From Paracoccus sp. S1E-3 (GTDB lineage: Bacteria > Pseudomonadota > Alphaproteobacteria > Rhodobacterales > Rhodobacteraceae): DNA of 64,000 nucleotides. Location of the stretch: the NCBI RefSeq assembly GCF_013868135.1, contig NZ_JACEMU010000016.1, positions 186,001-250,000 on the forward strand, in the 5' to 3' direction. This document shows, in pieces, positions 1 through 9,069 of this stretch. The position numbers and the translations under genes are program-made. Position 1 is the stretch's first letter, and every line of letters begins with the position of its first letter. The notes below the pieces were generated by a model. The model was not told the DNA's origin, searched no databases, and worked only from the letters and a program-made list of their open reading frames with translations.

Positions 1-332
1 TCCGTGCCGATGTCCACGCGCTCGACCAGCAGCGCCACGATGCGCGCCTGCTCGGCGGGGAAGAGTTCGTCCCACAGCGGATCGACTTGCTGCAGCGCCG
101 CGCGGGCGTCGGATTCGGTGATGTCGCCGGTCTCCGCACGCGCCGTCTTCCAGGTCGCCGCAATGATCTCCGGCTGGCGGAATACGGCGCGAAGCTGGTC
201 GATGACGGTGGCCTCGTTTTCGCCGGCGGGCACGCGGCCGACCGGGCAGGACCCCGCGCCGTGCTTCAGCACTGTCTTGCTGACGTAGTACACGGCCTTG
301 GTCGCAGTGGGCACGGGAGGGGAGCTGTTCAG
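1..332 (-). pseudogene. Serine recombinase remnant (C-terminal part, truncated)
   Basis: Reading the minus strand from 332 down to the window edge gives an open frame that I recognise as the C-terminal half of a large serine recombinase (recombinase zinc-ribbon family). It contains YYVSKTVLKHGAGSCPVGR, then VIDQLRAVFRQPEII, then LWDELFPAEQARIVALLVER. The frame is closed upstream by an in-frame TGA at 333-335, and the catalytic resolvase domain and most of the DNA-binding region are missing. The coding continues left beyond position 1. Intact relatives mediate site-specific integration of mobile elements. This copy cannot make an active enzyme from what is visible. It lies 160 bp from the 3' end of a tRNA-Ala gene, which suggests the edge of a decayed integrated element. 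Confidence 0.75.
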
Positions 333-491
333 TCACAGCGTCGCAGCTGCTACGGCAGGATTCTTTCCCACAGCCCAGCGAAGTGCGCCAGTGTCCTAGG
401 GCGTTCAGATCGAAGTGGGGGAAGAAGTGGAGGATAAAATTGGCGAGATGACAGTTAAGTCACTGTAAGAGCATAACTTTATTGGATGATT
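333..491. other. Gene-free, relatively AT-rich stretch between recombinase remnant and tRNA-Ala
   Basis: There is no plausible gene here. The segment from about 430 to 490 is clearly richer in A/T than the rest of the window. It holds a small inverted repeat, ACAGT at 451-455 with ACTGT at 462-466. Together with the neighbouring recombinase fragment this suggests foreign or junction DNA, but no attachment-site duplicate can be shown within the window. Confidence 0.4.
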
Positions 492-567
492 TGGTGGAGC
501 CGAGGGGAATCGAACCCCTGGCCTCGTCATTGCGAACGACGCGCTCTACCAACTGAGCTACGGCCCC
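492..567 (-). tRNA. tRNA-Ala (anticodon CGC)
   Basis: The minus strand folds as a complete 76-nt tRNA with encoded CCA. The acceptor starts GGGGCCG, the D arm is GCTC/GAGC, and the anticodon stem CGTCG/TGACG encloses the loop TTCGCAA, which gives anticodon CGC and reads the alanine codon GCG. The T arm AGGGG-TTCGATT-CCCCT is canonical. The 3' end faces the serine recombinase remnant on its left. Confidence 0.95.
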
Positions 568-673
568 ATCGGCGTGAGTTCTGGCCTGCACCTGCAGCAA
601 TGTCAAGCAACGAAATCGCAGGGGTTGCACCGTGGCGCCGGTCGCGCCATGACGGGGCAAAAGGGGACCCGCG

Positions 674-1876
674 ATGAATATCCTGATACTCGGCGCCGGG
701 CAGGCGGCGGCCGCGATGGCGGCGAAACTGCGCGCGCAGGGCCATGACGGCGGCATCACCCTCATCGGCGAGGAGGCCGCCCCTCCCTATCAACGCCCGC
801 CCCTGTCAAAGGCCTATCTGCTGGGTGAAATGCCGATTGAGCGGCTGACGCTGCGCGCCGATGACTGGTGGACAGACCAGGACATCCGCCTGCTGACCGA
901 CACCCAAGCGACCCGGATCGACCGCGCGGCGAAGCGGGTCGAGACCTCGGCCGGACTCCTCCCCTACGATCAGCTGGCACTGACCCTTGGCGCAAGCCCG
1001 CGCCGCTTGCCGGCGGCGCTGGGAGGCGCGCTGCGCGGCGTCCACACTGTGCGCGGCATCGCCGATATCCAGCAGGTCCAGCCCGCACTGACGCCGGGCA
1101 AGCGGCTGGTGGTGATCGGCGGCGGCTATATCGGGCTGGAGGCCGCAGCCGTCGCCCGCAAGCTGGGGCTTGAGGTGACGGTGGTCGAGGCCGCGCCCCG
1201 CATCCTCGGCCGGGTCGCGGCGCCCGAAACCGCCGATCTGATCCGCGACCTGCATCAGGCCCATGGGGTGACGATCCTCGAAGGCACCGGCATCGACGGG
1301 CTGGAGGGCGACAGCCATGTCCGCACCGTACGGCTGGCCGACGGCCGCCGCCTTCCCGCCGATCTGGTGGTGCTGGGGATCGGCGTGGCGCCGGAAACCG
1401 CCCTCGCGGCGGAAGCGGGGCTGACCATCGACAACGGGATCGCCTGCGATGCCCAAGGGCGAACCTCGGATCCGACGATCTGGGCAGCCGGCGATTGCGC
1501 CTCGTTCCTGTGGCAAGGCCAGCGGTTGCGGCTGGAAAGCGTCGGCAACGCCATCGACATGGCCGAACTCGTCGCCGAGAACATGCTGGGCGCGGGCAAG
1601 GACTATGCACCGAAACCGTGGTTCTGGTCCGATCAGTACGACGCCAAACTGCAGATCGCCGGGCTGAACGCCGGCTATGACCGGATCCTCACCCGTCCGG
1701 GCGAGACCGCGCGGGCCAGTTCGGTCTGGTATTATCGTGACGGCCGGCTGATCGCGGTCGATGCGCTGAACGACGCCCGCGCCTATATGGTGGGCAAGCG
1801 CCTGATCGAGGGCGGCAGGACCGCCGACCCCGCACGCGTGGCCGATCCTGCCGTTCCACTGAAGGAACTGCTGTGA
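674..1876 (+). CDS. FAD/NAD(P)-dependent ferredoxin-reductase-like oxidoreductase
   Basis: This 400-residue flavoprotein belongs to the rhodocoxin/putidaredoxin reductase type of pyridine nucleotide-disulfide oxidoreductases, which pass electrons from NAD(P)H through FAD to a small ferredoxin. The FAD-binding GAGQAA is at residues 7-12 and RPPLSK at 41-46. The second dinucleotide fold GGGYIG is at 149-154, and the FAD-contacting WAAGDC at 270-275. The C-terminal reductase domain is present, so the length is normal for the family. No ferredoxin or P450 gene lies nearby, so the electron acceptor is unknown. The stop overlaps the GTG start of rsmD, so the two are likely co-transcribed. The class is firm; the physiological partner is not. 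Confidence 0.88.
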   Translation: MNILILGAGQAAAAMAAKLRAQGHDGGITLIGEEAAPPYQRPPLSKAYLLGEMPIERLTLRADDWWTDQDIRLLTDTQATRIDRAAKRVETSAGLLPYDQLALTLGASPRRLPAALGGALRGVHTVRGIADIQQVQPALTPGKRLVVIGGGYIGLEAAAVARKLGLEVTVVEAAPRILGRVAAPETADLIRDLHQAHGVTILEGTGIDGLEGDSHVRTVRLADGRRLPADLVVLGIGVAPETALAAEAGLTIDNGIACDAQGRTSDPTIWAAGDCASFLWQGQRLRLESVGNAIDMAELVAENMLGAGKDYAPKPWFWSDQYDAKLQIAGLNAGYDRILTRPGETARASSVWYYRDGRLIAVDALNDARAYMVGKRLIEGGRTADPARVADPAVPLKELL

Positions 1877-2457
1877 GGATCATCGGCGGCCATCTGCGCG
1901 GGCTGAAACTGGCCGAGATCGGCGCCGGCGATCCCGCCGCCCATCTGCGCCCCACCACCGACCGCGTGCGCGAGACGATGTTCAACCTGCTGATCAACAG
2001 CCTCGGTCTCCGGCTGGCGGGGATGCGGGTGCTGGACCTGTTTGCCGGCACCGGCGCGCTCGGGCTGGAGGCCCTGTCTCGCGGCGCGGCCCGCGTCGCC
2101 TTCGTGGATGACGGGGCTGTGGCGCGGGCGCTGCTGCGCGCCAATATCGACAAGGCCCGCGCTATGGGCACCACGGATGTGTGGCGTCGCGATGCCACCC
2201 GGCTTGGTCCCAATCGGGGCGCCGGTTATGATCTGGTCTTCATGGACCCCCCCTATGGCAAGGCCATGGGCGAGGCCGCGCTTCATTCGGCGCTGAAAGG
2301 GGGTTGGCTGGCTGATGAGGCTGTCGTCATCTGGGAAGACAGCGCCCCGCCGGCGCTGCCCGAGGGTTTCGACATGCTGGATCAGCGCCGCTACGGGGAC
2401 ACGCTGGTGACCATTCTTCAGCGCAGAAAGGGGGCGCTCGCGCCCCCTCTGGCCTGA
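1873..2457 (+). CDS. rsmD: 16S rRNA (guanine(966)-N2)-methyltransferase
   Basis: RsmD methylates G966 of 16S rRNA in the assembled 30S subunit using S-adenosylmethionine. The 194-residue protein has the family N-terminus MRIIGGHLRG, the segment RPTTDRVRETMFN (residues 26-38), the SAM-binding motif DLFAGTGALGLE (55-66) and the catalytic DPPY (125-128). It starts with GTG, overlapping the preceding stop by 4 nt, which implies translational coupling. The last codons contain a GC-rich hairpin (2430-2447) that probably serves as part of the transcription terminator. Length and motifs match the family well. Confidence 0.93.
   Translation: MRIIGGHLRGLKLAEIGAGDPAAHLRPTTDRVRETMFNLLINSLGLRLAGMRVLDLFAGTGALGLEALSRGAARVAFVDDGAVARALLRANIDKARAMGTTDVWRRDATRLGPNRGAGYDLVFMDPPYGKAMGEAALHSALKGGWLADEAVVIWEDSAPPALPEGFDMLDQRRYGDTLVTILQRRKGALAPPLA
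2430..2447 (+). terminator. Hairpin inside the 3' end of rsmD
   Basis: GGGGGCG and CGCCCCC form a perfect 7-bp stem around the tetraloop CTCG, located within the last codons of rsmD. No long T run follows directly. It is probably a terminator or transcript-stabilising stem, with the stop codon only 8 nt beyond. Confidence 0.5.
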
Positions 2458-2467
2458 CGGCCATTCA

Positions 2468-2528
2468 CCCCCGAGGATATTTGGACCAGAATGAACGCGG
2501 TTTCACTCTGCACAAATATCCTCGGGGG
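2468..2528. terminator. Perfect 16-bp inverted repeat between convergent rsmD and dapD
   Basis: CCCCCGAGGATATTTG at 2468-2483 is matched by its exact reverse complement CAAATATCCTCGGGGG at 2513-2528, with a 29-nt spacer. It lies between two convergent genes, so it can act as a bidirectional terminator or 3'-end stabiliser. The CCTCGGGGG half recurs in this window near 61103 and, as ACTCGGGGG, near 10916, each time beyond the 3' end of a minus-strand gene. Confidence 0.6.
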
Positions 2529-2542
2529 AGGTCCGAAGGACC

Positions 2543-2559
2543 GGGGGCAGACAGCCCCC
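2543..2559 (-). terminator. GC hairpin immediately after dapD
   Basis: GGGGGC (2543-2548) pairs with GCCCCC (2554-2559) around a 5-nt loop, starting 5 nt beyond the dapD stop codon. With the inverted repeat at 2468-2528 it forms a two-part 3' element for dapD. Confidence 0.5.
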
Positions 2560-2564
2560 TGCCC

Positions 2565-3389
2565 TCAGTCGCGCAGCAGCTCGTTGATCGAGGTTTTCGC
2601 GCGGGTCTTGGCATCCACCCGCTTCACGATCACCGCGCAATAGAGGTTGATCCCGTTCTTGGACGGCATCGACCCGGCGACGACGACCGATCCCGCGGGC
2701 ACTTCGCCATACATGACCTCACCGGTCTCGCGGTCGACGATCTTGGTCGACTGGCCGATGAAGACCCCCATGCCCAGCACCGAGCCTTCGCGCACGATAC
2801 AGCCCTCGACCACCTCGGAGCGCGCGCCGATGAAGCAATTGTCCTCGATGATGGTGGGACCGGCCTGCAGCGGTTCCAGCACACCGCCGATGCCAACGCC
2901 GCCCGAGAGGTGGACGTTTTTGCCGATCTGCGCGCAGGATCCGACGGTGGCCCAGGTATCGACCATCGTCCCCTCGCCCACATGCGCGCCGAGATTGACG
3001 AAGGAGGGCATCAGCACGGCGCCCCTGGCGATGAAGGCCGAGCGACGGACGATCGCGCCCGGCACGGCGCGGAAACCGGCTGCACGCCACTGGTCGTCGC
3101 CCCAGTCCTTGAACTTGGTATCGACCTTGTCCCACCAGCCGGACCCCTGCGGTCCCCCCGACATTTCCTCCATGTCGCGCAGGCGGAAGCCCAGCAGCAC
3201 CGCCTTTTTTGCCCATTGGTTCACATGCCAGTCGCTGCCGCGCTTTTCCGCCACGCGCAGAGCGCCCTTGTCGAGCGCGTCGAGCGTCTCCTCGATCGCC
3301 TCGCGGGCCGCGCCCGTGCTGGCGGGGGTGATGGTGTCGCGGGCGTCCCAGGCGGCTTCGATGGCGGCCTCTAGCGCGGCATTGGACAT
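2565..3389 (-). CDS. dapD: 2,3,4,5-tetrahydropyridine-2,6-dicarboxylate N-succinyltransferase
   Basis: DapD transfers succinyl from succinyl-CoA to tetrahydrodipicolinate in the succinylase branch of lysine and meso-diaminopimelate synthesis. The protein starts [14 protein letters not shown] and is 274 residues, the usual DapD length. An upstream GAGGAGA ribosome-binding site supports this start over a longer in-frame extension. The middle and C-terminal parts show the left-handed beta-helix of hexapeptide repeats, including [20 protein letters not shown] and [11 protein letters not shown]. It is divergent from the LOG-family gene and convergent with rsmD. Confidence 0.96.
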   Translation of the reverse strand: MSNAALEAAIEAAWDARDTITPASTGAAREAIEETLDALDKGALRVAEKRGSDWHVNQWAKKAVLLGFRLRDMEEMSGGPQGSGWWDKVDTKFKDWGDDQWRAAGFRAVPGAIVRRSAFIARGAVLMPSFVNLGAHVGEGTMVDTWATVGSCAQIGKNVHLSGGVGIGGVLEPLQAGPTIIEDNCFIGARSEVVEGCIVREGSVLGMGVFIGQSTKIVDRETGEVMYGEVPAGSVVVAGSMPSKNGINLYCAVIVKRVDAKTRAKTSINELLRD

Positions 3390-3484
3390 GGGGCTCTCCT
3401 CGGTCAGGGTGGAAAATGCTTGCTTTGGGCTATAAGCGGGGGAGGAAGCTGGCGCAATGCGCCCCTCCCCATCCAGAGGCCGAT

Positions 3485-4315
3485 ATGACCGAAGACGAAG
3501 CCCGCGCCCATCCTTTCCCGCGCAGCCGCGAAGATGCGGAATCGGCCGAGAAGACGCCCGACACGCCGCAGACGCGGGCGCCATCCTACAAGCTGGCCTT
3601 TGCCGATATGGATTTTCTGCTGCGCGAGGAAATGCGTGCCATCCGCCTGCAACTGGAACTGCTGAAGCCGCAGATGATCCTGGACGAACGCGGCATCGAA
3701 TCGACGGTGGTGATGTTCGGCGGCGCGCGGATCCCGGCGCCCGAACACAAGGACCGCGCCCGCACGCCGGGCATGGCCGATCTGGTCAGATATTATGACG
3801 AGGCCTATGAATTCGCCAAGCTGATGACCGAACGCAGCCTGCAGACCTATGGGCGCGAATTCGTGATCTGCACCGGGGGCGGCCCCGGCGTGATGGAGGC
3901 GGGCAACAAGGGCGCCCATGATGCGGGCGGCCAGTCCATCGGGCTGGGGATCGTGCTGCCGCATGAGCAGGCTCCGAACGAATATGTGACGCCGGACCTA
4001 TCCTTCAACTTCCACTATTTCGCCATCCGCAAGATGCATTTTCTGCTGCGCGCCCGCGCCATCACCGTTTTTCCCGGCGGTTTCGGCACATTGGATGAGC
4101 TGTTCGAGACGTTGACGCTGATGCAGACCGGCCGCATGAAGCGGGTGCCCCTGCTGCTGTTCGGGCGCGAATTCTGGGACGAGGTGATCGGTTGGGAGGC
4201 CCTGGCCGAGGCCGGGACCATCAGCCCCGAGGATCTGGATCTGTTCCGCTTCGTCGACACCGCCGAGGAAGCCGTGCGCATCATCGATGCCTATGACCCG
4301 AAAGCCTGCGAATAA
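3485..4315 (+). CDS. LOG-family protein (TIGR00730-like nucleotide phosphoribohydrolase)
   Basis: The 276-residue protein carries both signature motifs of the lysine-decarboxylase-like LOG family: GGGPGVMEA (residues 131-139) and PGGFGTLDE (197-205). Characterised members release the base from nucleoside 5'-monophosphates (cytokinin-activating enzymes in plants and some bacteria); many bacterial members have no proven substrate. About 60 N-terminal residues before the fold are charged and of unclear function. I chose the ATG at 3485; an in-frame start at 3416 would add 23 residues and reach into the dapD upstream region. It is a single gene, closed by the hairpin at 4322-4344. Confidence 0.85.
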   Translation: MTEDEARAHPFPRSREDAESAEKTPDTPQTRAPSYKLAFADMDFLLREEMRAIRLQLELLKPQMILDERGIESTVVMFGGARIPAPEHKDRARTPGMADLVRYYDEAYEFAKLMTERSLQTYGREFVICTGGGPGVMEAGNKGAHDAGGQSIGLGIVLPHEQAPNEYVTPDLSFNFHYFAIRKMHFLLRARAITVFPGGFGTLDELFETLTLMQTGRMKRVPLLLFGREFWDEVIGWEALAEAGTISPEDLDLFRFVDTAEEAVRIIDAYDPKACE

Positions 4316-4321
4316 CGATAT

Positions 4322-4344
4322 GGGGCGGTCCCGGCGGCCGCCCC
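4322..4344. terminator. Bidirectional hairpin between LOG gene and rppH
   Basis: GGGGCGG (4322-4328) and CCGCCCC (4338-4344) form a 7-bp GC stem with a 9-nt loop followed by GTTT. It lies just beyond the stops of two convergent genes, so it can terminate either strand. Confidence 0.6.
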
Positions 4345-4347
4345 GTT

Positions 4348-4845
4348 TCACGCCAGATGGTCGCCGAACTCTGCAAAGACTTCCCGATACAGCGCGCGCT
4401 TGAAGGGCACGATGGCGGCGATCAGGTCATCGGCGCGCATCCAGGCCCATTTGGCGAATTCGGGATGTTCGGTGGCGATGTCGATCTGATCGTCGCGACC
4501 GGTGAAGCGCATCAGCACCCATTTCTGCCGCTGGCCGCCATATTTGCCCTTCCAGATCTTGCCGACCAGCTCGTCCGGCAGGTCGTAATAGGCCCAGCCG
4601 GCGGTTTCGGCCACGACTTCAACGGCGTCAGAGGGCAGCCCGGTTTCCTCGCCCAGTTCGCGGATCGCGGCCTGCAGTGGGTCCTCGCCGGGGTCGATGC
4701 CGCCCTGCGGCATCTGCCAGGCCTCGACCGTGCTGTCGATGCGCAGCCCGGCCCAGATCAGCCCATCGTCATTGACAAGCACCACACCCGCGCCGGGCCG
4801 GTAAGGCAGCCCGCGCGGTCCCAGCCGTTCGTCCGCCTCGCTCAT
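4348..4845 (-). CDS. rppH: RNA 5'-pyrophosphohydrolase (Nudix)
   Basis: RppH removes pyrophosphate from the 5' triphosphate end of mRNA and starts 5'-end-dependent decay; the family also cleaves dinucleoside polyphosphates. The 165-residue protein has the RppH-type start [14 protein letters not shown] and a complete Nudix box from residue 48 to 70 (GG-x-D-P-GED then REL-G-EETGL). The C-terminal half has [12 protein letters not shown], typical of the RppH/IalA branch. Its ATG overlaps the ctpA stop by 4 nt, placing it last in the argC-gpmI-envC-ctpA-rppH operon. Confidence 0.93.
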   Translation of the reverse strand: MSEADERLGPRGLPYRPGAGVVLVNDDGLIWAGLRIDSTVEAWQMPQGGIDPGEDPLQAAIRELGEETGLPSDAVEVVAETAGWAYYDLPDELVGKIWKGKYGGQRQKWVLMRFTGRDDQIDIATEHPEFAKWAWMRADDLIAAIVPFKRALYREVFAEFGDHLA

Positions 4846-6347
4846 TGGGCCGGGGCCTCAGCCGCGCCGTCGCCCGGCGCGCCGCCATCGTCCTGAACCT
4901 CGGGCGCGTCGGTCGCGGGCACGCCCTCGGGTTCATCGGGCGCCGGTGCGCCCTCGATCCCCGAATCCTCGCCGGTCACGGCAGGTTTGGCGCTTTCCGG
5001 CACGGCGTCGGCGCGAACGTCCATGGCCGCCAGGCCTTTCAGAATATCAATGGCATAGGCCATCTGATAATCTTCCTCACGCAGCTTGGCGGTGGCTTCG
5101 ACCTCGGCGGCCTCTTCTTCAAGCTGGCGCTTTTCCTCATCGGAATAGCTGTCATTGTTCAGCGCCCCGCGCAGCTGGGCTTCCGAGGTCGAGAAGCTGG
5201 ATTCGGTGCGCGGCTTGTCCTCGTCCTCGGCAGCCTTCGGCAAAGGCTGGGCGACGATGATGTCGGGGTTGATCCCCAAAGCCTGAATCGAACGCCCCGA
5301 GGGGGTGTAATACCGGGCTGTGGTCAGCCGCATGGCGCTGTCAGAGGTCACCGGCAGCACTGTCTGGACCGAGCCCTTGCCGAAGGATTTCTCGCCCACA
5401 ACGATGGCGCGGCGGTGATCCTGCAGCGCGCCGGTCACGATTTCCGACGCCGAGGCCGAGCCGCGGTTGATCAGCACCACCATCGGCTTGCCCATCGCCA
5501 GATCGCCCGGCGTGGCGTTCCAGCGCTCGCTTTCGTCCGGGGTGCGACCACGGGTCGAGACGATCTCGCCCTTGTCAAGGAAGGCGTCCGAGACGTAGAT
5601 CGCCTGATCCAGCAACCCGCCGGGGTTGTTGCGCAGATCGATGACAAAGCCCGTCACCTTGTCGATGCCGCCCAGCTCGTCCACCGCCTTTTTCAGATCG
5701 GCTTCCAGCGAGGACATGGTTTCGTCGTTGAAGGTGGCGACGCGCAGGACCACCACATGGCCCTCGGTGCGGCCCTTCACGGCGGTCAGCTTGATGGTGT
5801 CGCGGATCATCTTCAGATCGAACGGCTCCTTCTCGCCCTCGCGCAGGATGGTGACGGTGACTTCGGACCCGATTTCGCCGCGCATCATGTCGACGGCCTG
5901 ATCCAGCGTCAGGCCCATCAGCGGCTCGCCGTTGACATGGGTGATGAAATCGCCGGCCTTCACGCCGGCCTCGGCGGCGGGCGTGTCATCCATGGGCGAG
6001 ATGACCTTGACCAGCCCGTCTTCCTGCCCGACCTCGATCCCGAGGCCGCCGAAACTGCCGCGGGTCTGAGTCTGCATGTCCTCGTAATCCTCGGCCGGCA
6101 GAAACGAGGAATGCGGGTCCAGCGATTGCAGCATGCCGTTGATGGCCGCCTCGATCAGCTTCTTGGGGTCGGTTTCCTCGACATATTGGCCGCGCACCTG
6201 CTCGAACACATTGCCGAACAGGTCGAGCTGTTCATACACGTCGGCATTTTTCGAGGCGTCCTGCGCCAGGATCGGCCCGGCCAGCTGCGTGGTCAGCAAA
6301 AGACCGGCCAGGGTGCCGCTGATGCCCGCGATCAGAGAGTTCTTCAT
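4842..6347 (-). CDS. ctpA: Carboxy-terminal processing protease, S41 family
   Basis: This 501-residue periplasmic serine protease has an N-terminal signal or membrane anchor (residues 1-29, ending ILAQ), a PDZ domain at about 95-170 and the S41 core. The catalytic pair is visible as Ser299 in RGSASASE and Lys324 in SFGKGSVQ. The spacing of 25 matches E. coli Prc. A long acidic and Pro/Ala-rich tail follows after about residue 370. Such proteases trim periplasmic proteins and regulate murein hydrolases, and co-transcription with the EnvC-like gene fits that role. The gene overlaps both neighbours by 4 nt. Confidence 0.94.
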   Translation of the reverse strand: MKNSLIAGISGTLAGLLLTTQLAGPILAQDASKNADVYEQLDLFGNVFEQVRGQYVEETDPKKLIEAAINGMLQSLDPHSSFLPAEDYEDMQTQTRGSFGGLGIEVGQEDGLVKVISPMDDTPAAEAGVKAGDFITHVNGEPLMGLTLDQAVDMMRGEIGSEVTVTILREGEKEPFDLKMIRDTIKLTAVKGRTEGHVVVLRVATFNDETMSSLEADLKKAVDELGGIDKVTGFVIDLRNNPGGLLDQAIYVSDAFLDKGEIVSTRGRTPDESERWNATPGDLAMGKPMVVLINRGSASASEIVTGALQDHRRAIVVGEKSFGKGSVQTVLPVTSDSAMRLTTARYYTPSGRSIQALGINPDIIVAQPLPKAAEDEDKPRTESSFSTSEAQLRGALNNDSYSDEEKRQLEEEAAEVEATAKLREEDYQMAYAIDILKGLAAMDVRADAVPESAKPAVTGEDSGIEGAPAPDEPEGVPATDAPEVQDDGGAPGDGAAEAPAQ

Positions 6348-7546
6348 TGCGTGTCCGCCTGTCCTTCAGCCTGCTTTTGCGTATCGACGATATGATTGAG
6401 CACAAACCACTCGGCCGGGTCCAGCGTTTGCTTGTCCCGGCGCAGTTCGAGATAGAGCGTTTCGGTGCGGTCCGCGCCCTGCCCGGTGGCGGCATTGACC
6501 ACGAAATCGATGCCGAATTCCTGGGCCGGCGGCTCGGTTCCGCCCATCAGGCCAACGGGTTCGCCCGCCGCCAACACGTCGCCCACCTCGCCGAAGACCT
6601 GGGCCATGCCGGCCAGCACCAGCAGATAATCCTTCGAGGGTTCGAGGATCATCACATTGCCGTAATCCAGCAGCGGCCCCCGGTAACGGATGGTCGCGGG
6701 CCAGGGCGCGGTCACCAGCGCCGCCGGCGGGGTGGCAATGACCAGACCGGGGCGCTCGATCCCCGCCGCGTCGGGTTCCTGATAGCGCCGCAGGACCTGC
6801 CCCATCACGGGCAGCGGCAGGGACCCTTGCGCGCCTTCGAAATCGGCCAGCGGCGGTCCCACGTCGGATTCCATCCCGGCGATGCCCTCGGCAAAGGCGT
6901 CGAGCGTCGCGGCGGATTTTTCCAGCGCCTGCAGTTCTTCCGGGTTTTCGGCGAAACGCTTGGGCATGGTCGAACGGTCGTTCACCGCATTGGCCAGCAG
7001 CCGGCGCGCTTCCTGCACGCGGCCCAGACCTTCCGCCAGCGTGTTCGCGGCCTCCTGTTGCAGCTTGCGCACCTCGGCAATGTCGTCGAGGCCCGCTTTC
7101 AGCTGGTCGGCCTCCTCGCGCAGGCCGGGCAGGACGCTGGACAGGATCATGCCCGAACGCGCCGTCGCCGCCGGCCCCGCCGGGTGCAGCAGCATCAGCG
7201 TCTCGGGCGAGCGTTCCATGGCCATCATCACCCCGATGATCTTCGACAGCTCGGCGCGCCGCGCTTCCCATTCGGCGCGGATTTCCTGTTCGCGGATGCC
7301 GGCCTGACGCAAGCCCGCGCGCATCGCCGTCAGCCCGGTTTCATAGGCGTGGATCATATCGGTCAGCGCTGTGACCTGATCGTCCTTGGTCAGCGCCGCT
7401 TCCAGCTGGCCGGTCGCCTCGCGCAGTTGAAAGGCGGCGCGGGCGGCATCCTCTCCGGGGTTGCTGCCGCCTTCGGTCTGGGCATTGCCGGCGCCGGCAG
7501 GCAGCGCCAGGGCGGCGATCAGCGCGAGGGGCAGAAGGCGTTTCAT
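6344..7546 (-). CDS. EnvC-like murein hydrolase activator (degenerate LytM/M23 domain)
   Basis: The 400-residue protein starts MKRLLPLALIAALALPAG, a signal peptide, followed by a long charged coiled-coil region (about 35-240) and a C-terminal LytM/M23 fold. The canonical metal-ligand HxH of active M23 peptidases is replaced by the segment MILEPSKDYLLVLAGM, so it is probably catalytically inactive. This is as in EnvC, which activates periplasmic amidases during cell separation. I rejected a longer start 68 codons upstream because it lies inside gpmI. Its start overlaps the gpmI stop and its stop overlaps the ctpA start, each by 4 nt. Confidence 0.85.
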   Translation of the reverse strand: MKRLLPLALIAALALPAGAGNAQTEGGSNPGEDAARAAFQLREATGQLEAALTKDDQVTALTDMIHAYETGLTAMRAGLRQAGIREQEIRAEWEARRAELSKIIGVMMAMERSPETLMLLHPAGPAATARSGMILSSVLPGLREEADQLKAGLDDIAEVRKLQQEAANTLAEGLGRVQEARRLLANAVNDRSTMPKRFAENPEELQALEKSAATLDAFAEGIAGMESDVGPPLADFEGAQGSLPLPVMGQVLRRYQEPDAAGIERPGLVIATPPAALVTAPWPATIRYRGPLLDYGNVMILEPSKDYLLVLAGMAQVFGEVGDVLAAGEPVGLMGGTEPPAQEFGIDFVVNAATGQGADRTETLYLELRRDKQTLDPAEWFVLNHIVDTQKQAEGQADTQ

Positions 7547-9069
7547 GCGCGCTCGATCAGGCTCTGGCCGGTCATCTCGGGGGGCAGGTCCAGCCCCATC
7601 AGGTCCAGCACGGTCGGCGCCACATCGGCCAGCCGGCCGCCGGGGCGCAGGGCTTTGGCCATAGGGTCGCCGACCACGATCACCGGCACCGGATTGGTGG
7701 TATGGGCGGTGTGCGGACCGCCCGTCACCGGATCGATCATGGTTTCGCAATTGCCGTGATCGGCGATGATGACGGCGGCGCCGCCGACCTTCGCCAAGGC
7801 CTCCATCGCCCGGCCGAGATTGCGGTCCACCGCCTCGCAGGCCAGCACCGCGGCAGGCAGGCTGCCGGTATGGCCGACCATATCTGGATTGGCGAAATTC
7901 ACCACAATCAGATCATAGCGGTCCTCGATCGCCTTCACCAGCCAGTCGCCGACCTCGTCCGCCGCCATTTCCGGCTGCAGGTCATAGGTCGCGACTTTGG
8001 GGCTGAAAGGCATCTGCCGGTCCTCGCCCGGTTCCGGCGCTTCCTTGCCGCCATTCAGGAAGAAGGTGACATGCGGGTATTTCTCGGTCTCGGCCAGATG
8101 GAACTGGCGCAGGCCCTTCTTGGCCACCCAGGCCCCGAGCGTGTTTTCCACCTGCCGCTTCGGATAGGCCGCCGACATGAAGGTGTCATGCACGGCCGAG
8201 TAATCGACCATGCCCAGAAGCGCCGCCCATTTCGGACGGACCCCGGTGTCGAAGCCGTTGAATTCGGGCTGACCGATGGCCGAGAGGATCTCGCGCGCCC
8301 GGTCGGCGCGGAAGTTCAGGCTGAAGAAGCCGTCGCCGTCATGCGCCCCGGTATAACCGTCAATCACGGTGGGCTGGATGAATTCGTCGGTCTCGCCGCG
8401 CTGATAGGCGGCCTCGACCGCCTGCGTGGCGTCGGGTGCATTCAGCCCCTGCCCCGCGACCATGGCGGCATAGGCGCGGCCCACCCGGTCCCATCGGTTG
8501 TCGCGGTCCATGGCGAAATAGCGCCCGATCACGGTGCCGATGGTCGCGCCCTCGGGCAGGTTGCCCTGCAGTTCGGTCATGAAGCCCATGGCCGATGTCG
8601 GCGGCACGTCGCGCCCGTCGGTGACCGCATGGATGACCACCGGTACCCCTTTTTCCGCGACAGCGCGGGCCGAGGCGATGACATGCTGAATATGTCCATG
8701 GACGCCGCCATCCGAGATGACGCCCATCAGATGCGCCGTCCCCCCGGTCGCCTTCAGCTTTGCGATGAAATCGCCAAGGCCGGTATTGGCATAGAAGCTG
8801 CCGTCCTCGATGGCGAGGTCGATCTGCCCCAGATCCATCGCCACCACCCGACCGGCGCCGATATTGGTGTGGCCGACCTCGGAATTGCCCATCTGGCCCT
8901 TGGGCAGGCCGACATCGGGGCCGAAGGTGATCAGCGTCGAATGCGGATTTTCCGCCGTCAGCCGGTCCATGACCGGCGTATGCGCCTGATCCGGCGCGCT
9001 TTGTTCGGGCCGGTCGGAAATCCCCCAACCGTCGAGAATGCACAGGACAACCGGTTTCCTGCCGCTCAC
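7543..9069 (-). CDS. gpmI: 2,3-bisphosphoglycerate-independent phosphoglycerate mutase
   Basis: GpmI interconverts 3- and 2-phosphoglycerate in glycolysis and gluconeogenesis with a phosphoserine intermediate and Mn2+. The 508-residue protein begins with GTG (VSGRKPVVLC), shows the metal-binding ILDGWG (Asp13) and the nucleophile Ser63 in GNSEVGHTNIGAGR, and has the C-terminal metal site IIADHGNCE. The GTG start overlaps the argC stop by 4 nt, which decides the start; an upstream ATG would lie inside argC. Length is normal for iPGM. Confidence 0.95.
   Translation of the reverse strand: MSGRKPVVLCILDGWGISDRPEQSAPDQAHTPVMDRLTAENPHSTLITFGPDVGLPKGQMGNSEVGHTNIGAGRVVAMDLGQIDLAIEDGSFYANTGLGDFIAKLKATGGTAHLMGVISDGGVHGHIQHVIASARAVAEKGVPVVIHAVTDGRDVPPTSAMGFMTELQGNLPEGATIGTVIGRYFAMDRDNRWDRVGRAYAAMVAGQGLNAPDATQAVEAAYQRGETDEFIQPTVIDGYTGAHDGDGFFSLNFRADRAREILSAIGQPEFNGFDTGVRPKWAALLGMVDYSAVHDTFMSAAYPKRQVENTLGAWVAKKGLRQFHLAETEKYPHVTFFLNGGKEAPEPGEDRQMPFSPKVATYDLQPEMAADEVGDWLVKAIEDRYDLIVVNFANPDMVGHTGSLPAAVLACEAVDRNLGRAMEALAKVGGAAVIIADHGNCETMIDPVTGGPHTAHTTNPVPVIVVGDPMAKALRPGGRLADVAPTVLDLMGLDLPPEMTGQSLIERA

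Noticed and set aside
460..765. 101-codon minus-strand frame across tRNA-Ala
   Set aside because: It reads through the tRNA gene and is therefore not a protein-coding gene.
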